From Legionella genomosp. 1 (lineage in GTDB: Bacteria; Pseudomonadota; Gammaproteobacteria; Legionellales; Legionellaceae): 6,968 nt of DNA. Positions 1 through 6,768 of the stretch are shown piece after piece (the first letter of the stretch is position 1; each line of letters opens with the position of its first letter). The translations under genes and the position numbers were made by a program. The DNA is taken from assembly GCA_945901145.1 (NCBI GenBank), contig CAMDJY010000082.1, forward strand, positions 1 to 6,968, in the 5' to 3' direction. The notes beneath the pieces are model-generated. The model searched no databases and was not told the DNA's origin. It saw only the letters and a program-made list of their open reading frames with translations.

Positions 1-1285
1 CAGCGACGGCAACTGACTCTTGGTCTTGCAATGCATAATAATACCCCATCAAACCTTCAAGCTCAGGGAATTCACCGACCATACCAGTCATCAAATCTGC
101 TTTAGATAATAATGCAGCTCGATTTGCATCAATAGGATTTAAATTTAAATCCCGTGCTAACGCCATCATAAAGTGCCCAATGCGCTGGGCCTTATCGTAT
201 AATGTCCCCAGTTTTTCTTGAAAGACCACCTGGGTTGTGTCGGTGACATAATCACTCAATTTTTTTTGCTTATCTTGGGCGTAAAAAAATGCTGCGTCAC
301 TTAAACGCGCACGCATCACTCGTTCATTGCCGGCGATAACTTGTTCAACATTCTGACTTTCAATATTAGAGACTGCAATAAAATAAGGTAATAATCGACC
401 ATCTCGAGTATAAATAGGAAAACATTTTTGATGAACTTGCATCGCAGCAACCAAAGCTTCTGTCGGCACATTATCTAAAAAGCCAGCATCAAAAGGCACA
501 CACAACGCCACCGGCCACTCGACAATGGCAGTCACTTCATCAAGCAAATCTGGTGAGCTTGCTACCACCCCATGAACTTGCTCTGCAGCCTGCGCGATCA
601 TGCGCTCAATTTTTTGGCGACGCTGATGAAAATCAACAATCACCTGTGCTGCTAGCAGTGTATTTTCATAGTGCGCAGGCGAAGAAATTTGCACGGTAGA
701 TGGATGATGAAAACGATGACCGAAGCTCTCTCGACCCGTCTCACACCCTAATAATTTAAATTCAATCACCTCTTCATCTGCAAGCAAAACGATCCAATGC
801 ACTGGACGTAAAAATGAATGCTCACCATTACCCCAACGCATCGGTTTGGCAATCGGCAAAGTCAAAACGGCATGCTGTAAAATCTCTGGCAATAACTGAC
901 ATGTATCTTGTCCAGGAACAAAACTTTTAAACGCCCAACAACGACCCTTTGGCGTGTCAATCATCTCAAGTTTTGCCACATCTACACCACAAGCATTGGC
1001 AAAACCTAGCAATGCTTTCGATGGTGAGCCATTAGGAAGTAAACCCATCGCCTCAGTAGGACCTTGCCGCAAGACAGTCTGATCTGGTTGTTGAGATTCA
1101 ACTTGAAAGCGCACAGCGATGCGACGCGGGGTCGCTAAACATGCCTCTTCATCAACAACAAAAACTAAACCTTGCTTCTCTAAGCCCAATATAATATTTT
1201 TTAGCAGCGCTTGAGACACCGTCTTCACTGCTTGAGACGGTAACTCCTCTGTACCAATTTCAAATAAAATATCACGCATTGTCAT
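1..1285 (-). CDS. glyS: Glycyl-tRNA synthetase beta subunit, N-terminal 428 codons (partial)
   Basis: This is the beta chain of the bacterial alpha2beta2 glycine-tRNA ligase, which helps charge tRNA-Gly in the cytoplasm; in the family it carries the tRNA-binding parts while the alpha chain carries the catalytic core. The reverse-strand frame is open from the ATG at 1283-1285 to the left edge with no frameshift. It starts [20 protein letters not shown], containing the hallmark EIGTEELP. Later parts match the family closely: [81 protein letters not shown] and [20 protein letters not shown]. The E. coli protein is about 690 residues, so roughly 260 C-terminal residues, including the HD-like and anticodon-binding parts, lie outside the window. 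A second in-frame ATG at codon 3 is a possible alternative start. The start overlaps the glyQ stop as ATGA, implying translational coupling and balanced subunit production. Confidence 0.97.
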   Translation of the reverse strand, partial: MTMRDILFEIGTEELPSQAVKTVSQALLKNIILGLEKQGLVFVVDEEACLATPRRIAVRFQVESQQPDQTVLRQGPTEAMGLLPNGSPSKALLGFANACGVDVAKLEMIDTPKGRCWAFKSFVPGQDTCQLLPEILQHAVLTLPIAKPMRWGNGEHSFLRPVHWIVLLADEEVIEFKLLGCETGRESFGHRFHHPSTVQISSPAHYENTLLAAQVIVDFHQRRQKIERMIAQAAEQVHGVVASSPDLLDEVTAIVEWPVALCVPFDAGFLDNVPTEALVAAMQVHQKCFPIYTRDGRLLPYFIAVSNIESQNVEQVIAGNERVMRARLSDAAFFYAQDKQKKLSDYVTDTTQVVFQEKLGTLYDKAQRIGHFMMALARDLNLNPIDANRAALLSKADLMTGMVGEFPELEGLMGYYYALQDQESVAVA

Positions 1286-2178
1286 ACAGTACCTTGCATA
1301 GGAAAGCCGAGCGCCTCTCGGGCTTGATAATACACTTCAGCAACCCGACGTGATAATTGTCGAACACGAAGAATATAACGCTGACGTTCAGTCACTGAAA
1401 TCGCATGGCGGGCATCTAACAAATTAAAAATATGCGATGCTTGAATTACCATTTCATAAGCCGGTAACGCAAGCGATAATGCCATCAACTGGTTGGCTTC
1501 AGATTCATAATAATCAAATTGATTAAATAAAGCATCAACATTGGCATGCTCAAAATTATAAGCAGACATCTCTACTTCTTGTTGATGAAACACATCACCG
1601 TAGGTGACTACCCGCTGTCCCATATGAGCCCAGGGTAAAGCAAATAAATTATCCGTGCCTAAAATTGACATCGCTAAACGTTCAAGCCCGTAAGTTAATT
1701 CCCCGGTAATCGGCTGACAAGGTAACCCACCAACTTGTTGAAAATAGGTAAATTGCGAAACTTCCATGCCATTTTGCCAGACCTCCCAACCAAGCCCCCA
1801 AGAACCCAAAGTCGGTGATTCCCAGTTATCCTCAACGAAACGAATGTCATCTATTTGTGGATTCACGCCTAAAGCAATTAATGATTGTAAATATTTTTCT
1901 TGAATATCAAGCGGGGAAGGCTTGAGTACCACCTGAAATTGATAATAATGTTGTACCCGGTTTGGATTTTCACCATAACGACCATCCGTCGGACGTCGAG
2001 AAGGCTGTACATAAGCCGCACACCATGGTTCAGGACCAATAGCGCGTAAAAACGTAGCAGGGTGAAAGGTGCCTGCGCCCACTTGCATATCCAAAGGTTG
2101 TAAAATGACACACCCTTGTGCAGCCCAAAATTGTTGGAGGATAAAAATAATATCCTGAAATGTCGCAGGCTTAGTCAT
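1282..2178 (-). CDS. glyQ: Glycyl-tRNA synthetase alpha subunit
   Basis: This is the catalytic alpha chain of the alpha2beta2 glycine-tRNA ligase, a class II aminoacyl-tRNA synthetase that activates glycine with ATP and transfers it to tRNA-Gly. The 298 residues compare with about 303 in E. coli. Nearly every family signature is present: the N-terminal [20 protein letters not shown] (about residues 7-26), [10 protein letters not shown] and [18 protein letters not shown] (43-74), [20 protein letters not shown] (113-132), the YGLERLAM motif (163-170) and the C-terminal [20 protein letters not shown] (251-270) followed by REALGFPM. It starts at an ATG directly before the conserved N-terminus, 8 bp after the stop of the upstream dsbA-like gene, and ends in an ATGA overlap with glyS. 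Its ribosome binding site is weak: a purine run, AAGAAG, in the last two lysine codons of the upstream gene, 11 nt from the ATG. Initiation may therefore depend on translation of the upstream gene. Confidence 0.98.
   Translation of the reverse strand: MTKPATFQDIIFILQQFWAAQGCVILQPLDMQVGAGTFHPATFLRAIGPEPWCAAYVQPSRRPTDGRYGENPNRVQHYYQFQVVLKPSPLDIQEKYLQSLIALGVNPQIDDIRFVEDNWESPTLGSWGLGWEVWQNGMEVSQFTYFQQVGGLPCQPITGELTYGLERLAMSILGTDNLFALPWAHMGQRVVTYGDVFHQQEVEMSAYNFEHANVDALFNQFDYYESEANQLMALSLALPAYEMVIQASHIFNLLDARHAISVTERQRYILRVRQLSRRVAEVYYQAREALGFPMQGTV
1292..1295 (-). promoter_or_regulatory. glyS ribosome binding site inside the glyQ 3' end
   Basis: On the reverse strand AAGG lies 6 nt upstream of the glyS ATG, inside the glyQ codons for Gln-Gly just before its stop. 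It supports the ATG at 1283-1285 as the glyS start and fits coupled translation of the two subunits. Confidence 0.6.
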
Positions 2179-2186
2179 ATTAAAAA

Positions 2187-2963
2187 TTACTTCTTAGCTT
2201 GCTGATTAATCATATCTTGTAAAGATGTCTCACTCGCACCGCCAGGTACAAAACTTGGCTTAGTTTTCGTATCAAATTGCCCCTTAGGCGTTGATGCGAT
2301 AATAAATGCAGGTGTTCCCATCAAATGAATTTTTTCTGCTAATTGACGATTAGCTGCTAACTCATCTTTGATTGCTTGACTATCCATATCTTTTTTCAAT
2401 TGATCGATATTTAAGCCAATTGATTTTGCAGCATCCAAAACAATCGCGTCTGTTAATGGCTTCTCTTGACTCAACAAGGCATCTTGCATGGCTTTATATT
2501 TTCCTTGCACAGCCGCAGCTAAAGCCGCTTGTGATGCGAATTCTGAAGTCTTACCAAAAATTGGGAACTCTTTGTAGACGACGCGTAAGTTTTTATTTTT
2601 TTCAGTTAAGCTTTGAACAACAGGATTCATTTTTTTGCAATGGACGCACTGGTAATCAAAAAACTCGACCAATGTAACATTGCCTTTTGGATCACCAGCG
2701 ACTGCGAGTTGACCTTTAAAAAGAGGGGTAGATTGTTCTAAGATTGCATTTTGTGCTTGTAGTTGCAGCTCTTTTTGCTGTTTTTGTTGTAAGACTTGAG
2801 ACGCTTCAACCAAAACTTCGGGGTGACTCACCAAATAATCATGGATCACTTGTTCGACTTGTTTTTTCTGTGGCGCTGAGAAACCATCATCTTTTGCTGC
2901 AAATCCTTGCGAAGAAATCGCCGCAACTGCAGTCACTACCGTTAATACATGCTTTAATTTCAT
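2187..2963 (-). CDS. Periplasmic DsbA-family thiol:disulfide oxidoreductase, Com1/DsbA2-like
   Basis: This exported thioredoxin-fold protein of 258 residues probably forms or reshuffles disulfide bonds in periplasmic and surface proteins. A Lys-containing N-terminus and hydrophobic stretch (residues 1-19) followed by QGFAA make a signal peptide, cut near residue 22-23. Residues about 28-75 hold a helical N-terminal segment with the [15 protein letters not shown] pattern and a Gln/Lys-rich helix, as in ScsC/Com1-type proteins where this part mediates oligomer formation. The thioredoxin domain has its redox motif CVHC at 106-109, preceded by FFDYQ, and the cis-proline loop MGTPAF at 215-220. 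These are its only two cysteines. Com1 of Coxiella and DsbA2 of Legionella share this layout, and Legionella DsbA2 is reported to act as both oxidase and isomerase. Function here is inferred from family; oxidase versus isomerase is not decidable from sequence. AGGAG lies 6 nt before the ATG. It heads a tight run with glyQ and glyS. Confidence 0.9.
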   Translation of the reverse strand: MKLKHVLTVVTAVAAISSQGFAAKDDGFSAPQKKQVEQVIHDYLVSHPEVLVEASQVLQQKQQKELQLQAQNAILEQSTPLFKGQLAVAGDPKGNVTLVEFFDYQCVHCKKMNPVVQSLTEKNKNLRVVYKEFPIFGKTSEFASQAALAAAVQGKYKAMQDALLSQEKPLTDAIVLDAAKSIGLNIDQLKKDMDSQAIKDELAANRQLAEKIHLMGTPAFIIASTPKGQFDTKTKPSFVPGGASETSLQDMINQQAKK

Positions 2964-2969
2964 GTTAAT

Positions 2970-2974
2970 CTCCT
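2970..2974 (-). promoter_or_regulatory. Ribosome binding site of the com1/dsbA-like gene
   Basis: AGGAG on the reverse strand, 6 nt before the ATG at 2961-2963, is the best Shine-Dalgarno match I found in the window. It fixes the start and suggests that this gene is translated more strongly than its neighbours. Confidence 0.7.
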
Positions 2975-3010
2975 ATTGATTCATTCATCTGATTCACTTA
3001 TCCGGGGTTG

Positions 3011-3039
3011 ACCCTATCATCTGTTTCATAGAATTTCAA
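3011..3039 (-). promoter_or_regulatory. Candidate sigma-70 promoter for com1-glyQ-glyS
   Basis: On the reverse strand a -35-like TTGAAA (3034-3039) is followed after 17 bp by TAGGGT (3011-3016), which is preceded by TGA and so forms an extended -10 (TGnTAnnnT). Transcription would start near 3004, leaving a leader of about 41 nt with the AGGAG site. The -35 overlaps the uvrD stop codon. The -10 hexamer itself matches the consensus at only three positions, so this is a plausible prediction, not a certain one. No intrinsic terminator separates it from uvrD, so read-through from uvrD is also possible. Confidence 0.4.
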
Positions 3040-5219
3040 GGGACATCAGCAAGCAAATTTGCATAAGCGACAACTAACCACTTCGTTCCCTCTTGGAATT
3101 TGACTTGGACACGGGTATGAGCACCATCTCCCTCAAACAACAGCACCGTTCCCTGGCCAAATTTAGCATGATAAACCGATTGACCTAAACGTAATCCACA
3201 ATCATGAACCGCTTTAGCCTGCGGGGTACGACCACTACGAACTTCATCCAATAATCCCTCAGGCAGTTCATGCAAAAATCGAGAGGGTCGATGATACTCT
3301 TCTCGTCCATATTGACGACGTACCTGCGCATATGAAATCGTCAATTGTTGCTTCGCTCGAGTCAAACCAACATAGCAAAGTCGACGTTCCTCTTCCAATC
3401 GCGTTGGATCATCTTGAGATTGTCTCCCCGGAAATACGCCCTCTTCCATACCGACTAAAAACACTAAAGGAAACTCGAGGCCTTTAGCCGCATGAATTGT
3501 CATAAGGTGCACATACTGCTCATGATCTGATGCCTGCATATCGCCAGCCTCTAAGGAGGCATGCGCTAAAAACTCTGCCAATAATAACGAACCTGGCTCT
3601 TGTATCGTCTGCTCGAAACGAAATTGTCGTGCCGCATTCACTAATTCTTGTAAATTCTCAACTTTGGACTCACCCTGACCGCCTTTGATTTTCGAAAAAT
3701 GCGCAATTAAACCACTGGCTTCAATCACATCGGCAATTTGTGCCTCTAATTCATTGACTTTACTACGAGCTTGCAATTGTTGAATCATTTGAATAAAGCC
3801 GGTTAGTGCTTGTGCCGCGCGTCCTGAAAGTCTATGCGTATTTAAAAAATCGACAGCCATATCCCATAACGATACACCATCTTGCTGGGCTTGATTACGA
3901 ATTTCATCGAGCGTTTTTTCACCAATACCACGCGTTGGAAAATTGACGATACGTTCAAAGGCCCCATCATCCGAAGGATTGAGCATCAGTCTTAAATACG
4001 CCATAGCATCTTTGATTTCAGCCCTTTCAAAATAACGCATACCGCCATGAATTCGATAAGAAATACCCGCATACAACAAAGCTTCCTCTAAAACACGTGA
4101 CTGCGCATTAGAACGATATAAAATTGCAATATCTTGGTGCGGTATACCGTGTGAAATTGCTATTTCAATACGTTCTTTCACAAACCGTGCCTCATCAAGC
4201 TCATTGCTCGCCCCATAGACTTTAATCAGATCGCCTTGAGATCCTGATGTCCAAAGGGCTTTACCCATACGCGCAGTATTATGACTAATCAACGCATTCG
4301 CTGCTTCAAGAATGGTCGCAGTCGAACGATAATTTTGCTCGAGACGAATCACCTCAGTGTTAGCAAAATCATCAGAAAATCGTTGAATATTTTCAATTTT
4401 AGCACCGCGCCAACCATAGATAGACTGATCATCATCGCCCACCACCATCACTGACGTGTGCTTACCTGCCAATAAACAAATCCAAGCATATTGAACAGTA
4501 TTTGTGTCTTGAAACTCATCAACTAAAATCGCTTGAAAACGTTGTTGATAATGCAATAATAGCTCAGGATTTGACTTAAGCATCTCATAGCATCGCAACA
4601 AAATCTCTGCAAAATCTATAACACCTTGAGAGACACAGAGCTTCTCATAAGCCTTATAAATCGCCAACAGCGTCCGCGAAGGACCATACCCCAACACCGG
4701 CACATGCTCTGGACGTAACCCTTCATCTTTTTGGCTATTAATAAAATGTTGAGCTTGCTTCACCGGCCATTGTTCGATATCCAGATTCAAAGACAAAATC
4801 GCACGCTTAATTAACCGTCCTTGATCATCGCTGTCTAAAATTTGAAAATGCAGAACAAGGTTTGCTTCGTGATAATGCTGTCGTAACAAACGATGACACA
4901 ATCCATGAAAAGTACCAACCCACAAACCATGAATGGAAGTTTTTAATAAATCTTGCAAACGCCCTTTCATTTCACCCGCAGCTTTATTGGTAAAAGTCAC
5001 TGCAAGAATCGAATCAGCAGAAAAACCATGCTGCGTCATCAGCCAAGCCATGCGGCTAACCAACACCCGGGTTTTGCCACTACCCGCACCAGCTAATACT
5101 AATAAATTGCCTAAGGGCGCCGTAACAGAGCGATATTGCTGTTCATTTAGACCAGTTAACCAAGATGGATGATTCATATTGTTTTTCTCAACATCAACAA
5201 GGGAGTTCTCATTCGACAT
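3036..5219 (-). CDS. uvrD: DNA helicase II, UvrD (superfamily 1A, 3'-5')
   Basis: This is an ATP-driven 3'-5' DNA helicase that, by family, unwinds nicked DNA in nucleotide excision repair (displacing the cut oligonucleotide and UvrC) and in mismatch repair. All superfamily 1A motifs are visible in order: Q motif LNEQQYRSV (24-32), Walker A LAGAGSGKTRVL (42-53), AVTFTNKAAGEM (73-84), VGTFHGLCHRLL (101-112), motif II VDEFQDTN (233-240), GDDDQSIYGWRGA (261-273), LEQNYRST (293-300), MTIHAAKGLEFP (573-584) and EEERRLCYVGLTRAK (609-623). The C-terminal LGQSVYHAKFGQGTV...WLVVAYANL (about 678-722) is the Tudor-like domain that distinguishes UvrD from Rep and in E. coli binds RNA polymerase. Length is 727 against 720 in E. 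coli. The first 14 residues have no counterpart; Met15 (MNHPSWLTGLN, ATG at 5175-5177) would align better with E. coli MDVSYLLDSLN, giving 713 residues, and may be the true start. It is divergent from mlaA. Confidence 0.97.
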   Translation of the reverse strand: MSNENSLVDVEKNNMNHPSWLTGLNEQQYRSVTAPLGNLLVLAGAGSGKTRVLVSRMAWLMTQHGFSADSILAVTFTNKAAGEMKGRLQDLLKTSIHGLWVGTFHGLCHRLLRQHYHEANLVLHFQILDSDDQGRLIKRAILSLNLDIEQWPVKQAQHFINSQKDEGLRPEHVPVLGYGPSRTLLAIYKAYEKLCVSQGVIDFAEILLRCYEMLKSNPELLLHYQQRFQAILVDEFQDTNTVQYAWICLLAGKHTSVMVVGDDDQSIYGWRGAKIENIQRFSDDFANTEVIRLEQNYRSTATILEAANALISHNTARMGKALWTSGSQGDLIKVYGASNELDEARFVKERIEIAISHGIPHQDIAILYRSNAQSRVLEEALLYAGISYRIHGGMRYFERAEIKDAMAYLRLMLNPSDDGAFERIVNFPTRGIGEKTLDEIRNQAQQDGVSLWDMAVDFLNTHRLSGRAAQALTGFIQMIQQLQARSKVNELEAQIADVIEASGLIAHFSKIKGGQGESKVENLQELVNAARQFRFEQTIQEPGSLLLAEFLAHASLEAGDMQASDHEQYVHLMTIHAAKGLEFPLVFLVGMEEGVFPGRQSQDDPTRLEEERRLCYVGLTRAKQQLTISYAQVRRQYGREEYHRPSRFLHELPEGLLDEVRSGRTPQAKAVHDCGLRLGQSVYHAKFGQGTVLLFEGDGAHTRVQVKFQEGTKWLVVAYANLLADVP

Positions 5220-5247
5220 TGCCTAGTGTACCATGAAGCATGATTAT
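5219..5247 (+). promoter_or_regulatory. Candidate promoter for mlaA, overlapping that of uvrD
   Basis: TTGCCT (5219-5224) and GATTAT (5242-5247) each match the sigma-70 consensus at four of six positions and are 17 bp apart. Transcription would start about 10 nt before the mlaA ATG, a very short leader that agrees with the absence of a Shine-Dalgarno sequence there. The candidate uvrD -10 falls within this spacer, so the two promoters would compete for the same DNA. The match is weak. Confidence 0.3.
5225..5230 (-). promoter_or_regulatory. Candidate extended -10 element for uvrD
   Basis: On the reverse strand TACACT (four of six consensus bases) is preceded by TGG, giving an extended -10, TGnTACACT. 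No good -35 lies 16-18 bp upstream. It ends only 5 bp before the first uvrD ATG, so transcription would begin at about that codon. The message would be leaderless for that start, but would carry a leader of roughly 40 nt for the ATG at 5175-5177. This is a prediction by eye only. Confidence 0.3.
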
Positions 5248-5264
5248 TTGATCTTAGTCGATTC

Positions 5265-6038
5265 ATGCGTTCAGTGATTATTTCTATTTATGCGCTCTTA
5301 ACCATCCTCCTCGCAGCTTGTATGCCCAGAGGGCCAAACCCTGATGACCCTTATGAAAGCATCAACCGGCGTATTTATAAATTCAATCGCGGTCTTGATC
5401 AAGTGGTTTTAAAACCTCCTGCAAAAATATATAAAGCAATCACCCCAGCCCCCATCCGTGCGGGGATTAACAATGTCTACCGCAATATTAATCTTCTGCC
5501 CTCAATAGCAAATGATCTCTTACAAGCTGATTGGCGCCATACCTTACAAGATACCTGGCGCCTCATCATCAACTCAAGCCTTGGCATTGGCGGTATCTTT
5601 GACCCTGCAAGCACCTGCCAATTACCCGCCCATAGTAATGATCTCGGCCTTACTTTTGCCAAATGGGGCGATAAAAAATCACCCTATATTATCATTCCAT
5701 TTTTAGGCCCAAGTACCATTCGTGATGGTATGGGATTATTATTCGACTACACCCTATTCAGCCCCTATCCCTATATACCAAACGATGATGTCATTTATGG
5801 CGTATTAGGTTTACGTTATATTGATCTCAGAGCGCAAATGCTTGATACCGAAAAACTGATGAGTGATTCTTTGGATGAATACTCTTTCATGCGCGATGCC
5901 TACTTACAAAACCGCAATTATCTCATCACGGGCACCCAAGCAACACCAGATAGTGTCTATGTCGATGATGACAACGATAATCAGAAAAGTTTGAATTTAC
6001 TCACAGAAAATCCGAATACAACGCCGACTTCTGATTGA
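5265..6038 (+). CDS. mlaA: Outer-membrane lipoprotein MlaA (VacJ)
   Basis: MlaA is the outer-membrane part of the Mla system: with a porin it removes misplaced phospholipids from the outer leaflet and hands them to periplasmic MlaC, keeping the outer membrane asymmetric. The 257 residues (about 251 in E. coli) begin with a lipoprotein signal, hydrophobic residues 4-18 and lipobox LAAC with lipidated Cys19. Residue 20 is Met, not Asp, consistent with Lol transport to the outer membrane. The family hallmark NPDDPYESINRRIYKFNRGLD lies at about residues 25-45, followed by RNINLLPSIANDLLQ (73-87), NSSLGIGGIFDPA (103-115), DLGLTFAKWG (126-135), PFLGPSTIRDG (145-155) and LRYIDLRA (183-190). The end, from about residue 224, is a polar, Asp/Asn-rich tail, probably disordered. 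The ATG is the only start after an in-frame stop at 5241-5243 that precedes the signal sequence; no Shine-Dalgarno sequence precedes it. No other mla gene is in the window. Confidence 0.96.
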   Translation: MRSVIISIYALLTILLAACMPRGPNPDDPYESINRRIYKFNRGLDQVVLKPPAKIYKAITPAPIRAGINNVYRNINLLPSIANDLLQADWRHTLQDTWRLIINSSLGIGGIFDPASTCQLPAHSNDLGLTFAKWGDKKSPYIIIPFLGPSTIRDGMGLLFDYTLFSPYPYIPNDDVIYGVLGLRYIDLRAQMLDTEKLMSDSLDEYSFMRDAYLQNRNYLITGTQATPDSVYVDDDNDNQKSLNLLTENPNTTPTSD

Positions 6039-6061
6039 AGTTTATGTATTCCAAAATTATT

Positions 6062-6349
6062 CTAATTACACCACATCACTGGTAATTTTTGTTGTTGCGC
6101 ATGTTTGAGTAGATCAATCAGCGGTACTGCACGTAGTTTCAGACTCACAGTTTGAGAAATATTTATATTTTCTTCAGGATTTTGGTTTGTTAGCGCTTCT
6201 TGCAAAGCTTGAAGCGCGCCTGGGACATCTTCAGCCGCTAATGCACTTGGCATCGTACCACTATGTTTCATCAGTTTGATTAATTGCAGCGCGACATCAC
6301 CAAACATAGTGATATTTGAGTATCCTTGACATTGAAATGTCACGAGCAT
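6062..6349 (-). CDS. DUF1840 family small protein
   Basis: This encodes a 95-residue protein of unknown function that I place in the DUF1840 family, found in beta- and gammaproteobacteria. The diagnostic pattern is visible: an N-terminal MLVTFQCQG strand, then ITMFGDVALQLIKLMKHSGT (residues 13-32), the acidic ALAAEDVPGALQALQ (36-50), a polar low-complexity linker (about 53-66) and a C-terminal block SLKLRAVPLIDLL ending VMW. There is no signal peptide or membrane segment, so it should be cytoplasmic. AGGA lies 6 nt before the ATG. The gene begins 19 bp after the 3' end of rnpB on the same strand and no clear promoter or terminator lies between, so its message may come from rnpB transcription. 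It converges on mlaA, whose stop is 23 bp away, with no strong terminator in the gap. The family assignment is from memory of its pattern, not from a search. Confidence 0.85.
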   Translation of the reverse strand: MLVTFQCQGYSNITMFGDVALQLIKLMKHSGTMPSALAAEDVPGALQALQEALTNQNPEENINISQTVSLKLRAVPLIDLLKHAQQQKLPVMWCN

Positions 6350-6368
6350 GATTCGTCCTGTTAATTAA

Positions 6369-6727
6369 GAAGTCAGTCGATAAGCCGGGTTCTGTCATTG
6401 AGCAATCATTCATCTGGGACAAGCGTCACCGCTTGCCTCAAGCAACCTACCCGAATCTCGCGCGGGTCACGCGTGACGATCTTTCGACCAATCATAGATT
6501 CCTATTTGGTCTTGCTCCGAGTGGGGTTTTCCCTGCCACGTCTGTTGCCAAACGTGCGGTGCGCTCTTACCGCACCATTTCACCCTTACCTGTAAACAGG
6601 CGGTATATTTTCTGTGGCACTTTCCGTAGACTCACGCCTCCCAGGCGTTACCTGGCACTCTACCCTATGGAGCCCGGACTTTCCTCGCTGAGCATAAAAT
6701 GCTCAGCGCGATTGCCTGACTGACTTC
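6369..6727 (-). ncRNA. rnpB: RNase P RNA, bacterial type A (M1 RNA)
   Basis: This is the catalytic RNA of ribonuclease P, which removes the 5' leader from tRNA precursors and works with the protein RnpA. On the reverse strand the conserved blocks appear in order: GAGGAAAGTCCGGGCTCC near the 5' end (P4 5' side), CCAGGTAACGCCTGG (P9), ACAGAAAATATACCGCC, CAGGTAAGGGTGAAATGGTG with the P12 stem GGTGCGGTAAGAGCGCACC, GGAGCAAGACCAAATAGG, CGGGTAGGTTGCTTGAG (CCA-binding region) and AGATGAATGATTGC, then ACAGAACCCGGCTTATCG at the 3' end. The ends were set from helix P1: the first ten bases GAAGTCAGTC pair perfectly with the last ten, GACTGACTTC, giving about 359 nt (E. coli 377). P2 is GCAATC with GATTGC. 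P3 is reduced to one perfect 9-bp hairpin. The true 3' end may extend a few bases. It sits 41 bp after fis. Confidence 0.97.
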
Positions 6728-6733
6728 AATACA

Positions 6734-6766
6734 ATCATATCATAAAAAAATCGAAGAGACTTTAAA
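6734..6766 (-). promoter_or_regulatory. Promoter of rnpB
   Basis: On the reverse strand TATGATATGAT offers two overlapping -10 hexamers, each TATGAT (five of six consensus bases). The one nearer the gene (6734-6739) ends 6 nt before the first base of the RNA, ideal for a start at G6727. The farther one (6739-6744) pairs with a -35-like TTTAAA (6761-6766) over 16 bp. The AT-rich run AAAATTTAAA in the fis 3' flank could act as an UP element, which would suit a strongly expressed stable RNA. The positions of the two -10 options are seen; which is used is not known. Confidence 0.6.
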
Positions 6767-6768
6767 TT

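Noticed and set aside
1878..2111. Reverse-strand open frame of 77 codons inside glyQ
   Set aside because: It lies wholly within the well-conserved glyQ in another frame and resembles no protein I know.
2372..2968. Plus-strand open frames opposite the dsbA-like gene
   Set aside because: They are antisense to a clear gene with signal peptide and active site, and have no recognisable domain or ribosome binding site.
2977..2996. Two copies of TGATTCA 13 bp apart in the com1 leader, considered as an operator
   Set aside because: Seven-base repeats in AT-rich DNA are expected by chance, and the spacing does not match a whole number of helical turns.
4933..5172. Plus-strand open frame opposite the uvrD N-terminus
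   Set aside because: It is antisense to the Walker A region of uvrD; the frame is a by-product of that gene's codon use.
5477..5706. Open frames on both strands inside mlaA
   Set aside because: Both lie within the conserved core of mlaA and show no family features.
6027..6041. Small inverted repeat ACTTC-TGATT-GAAGT at the mlaA stop, considered as a terminator
   Set aside because: The stem is only 5 bp with two G-C pairs and the following bases, TTATG, are not a proper T-tract.
6466..6477. Perfect 12-bp palindrome GTCACGCGTGAC, considered as a protein-binding site
   Set aside because: It falls inside rnpB in the P16-P17 area and is more simply explained as RNA helix pairing.
6398..6723. 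Two overlapping plus-strand open frames of 65 and 96 codons
   Set aside because: They run antisense through the highly conserved RNase P RNA gene, so their openness and sequence reflect rnpB and not protein coding.
6744..6750. Run of seven T on the reverse strand after fis, considered as a fis terminator
   Set aside because: No stable stem precedes it; it lies in the rnpB promoter spacer, next to the -10.
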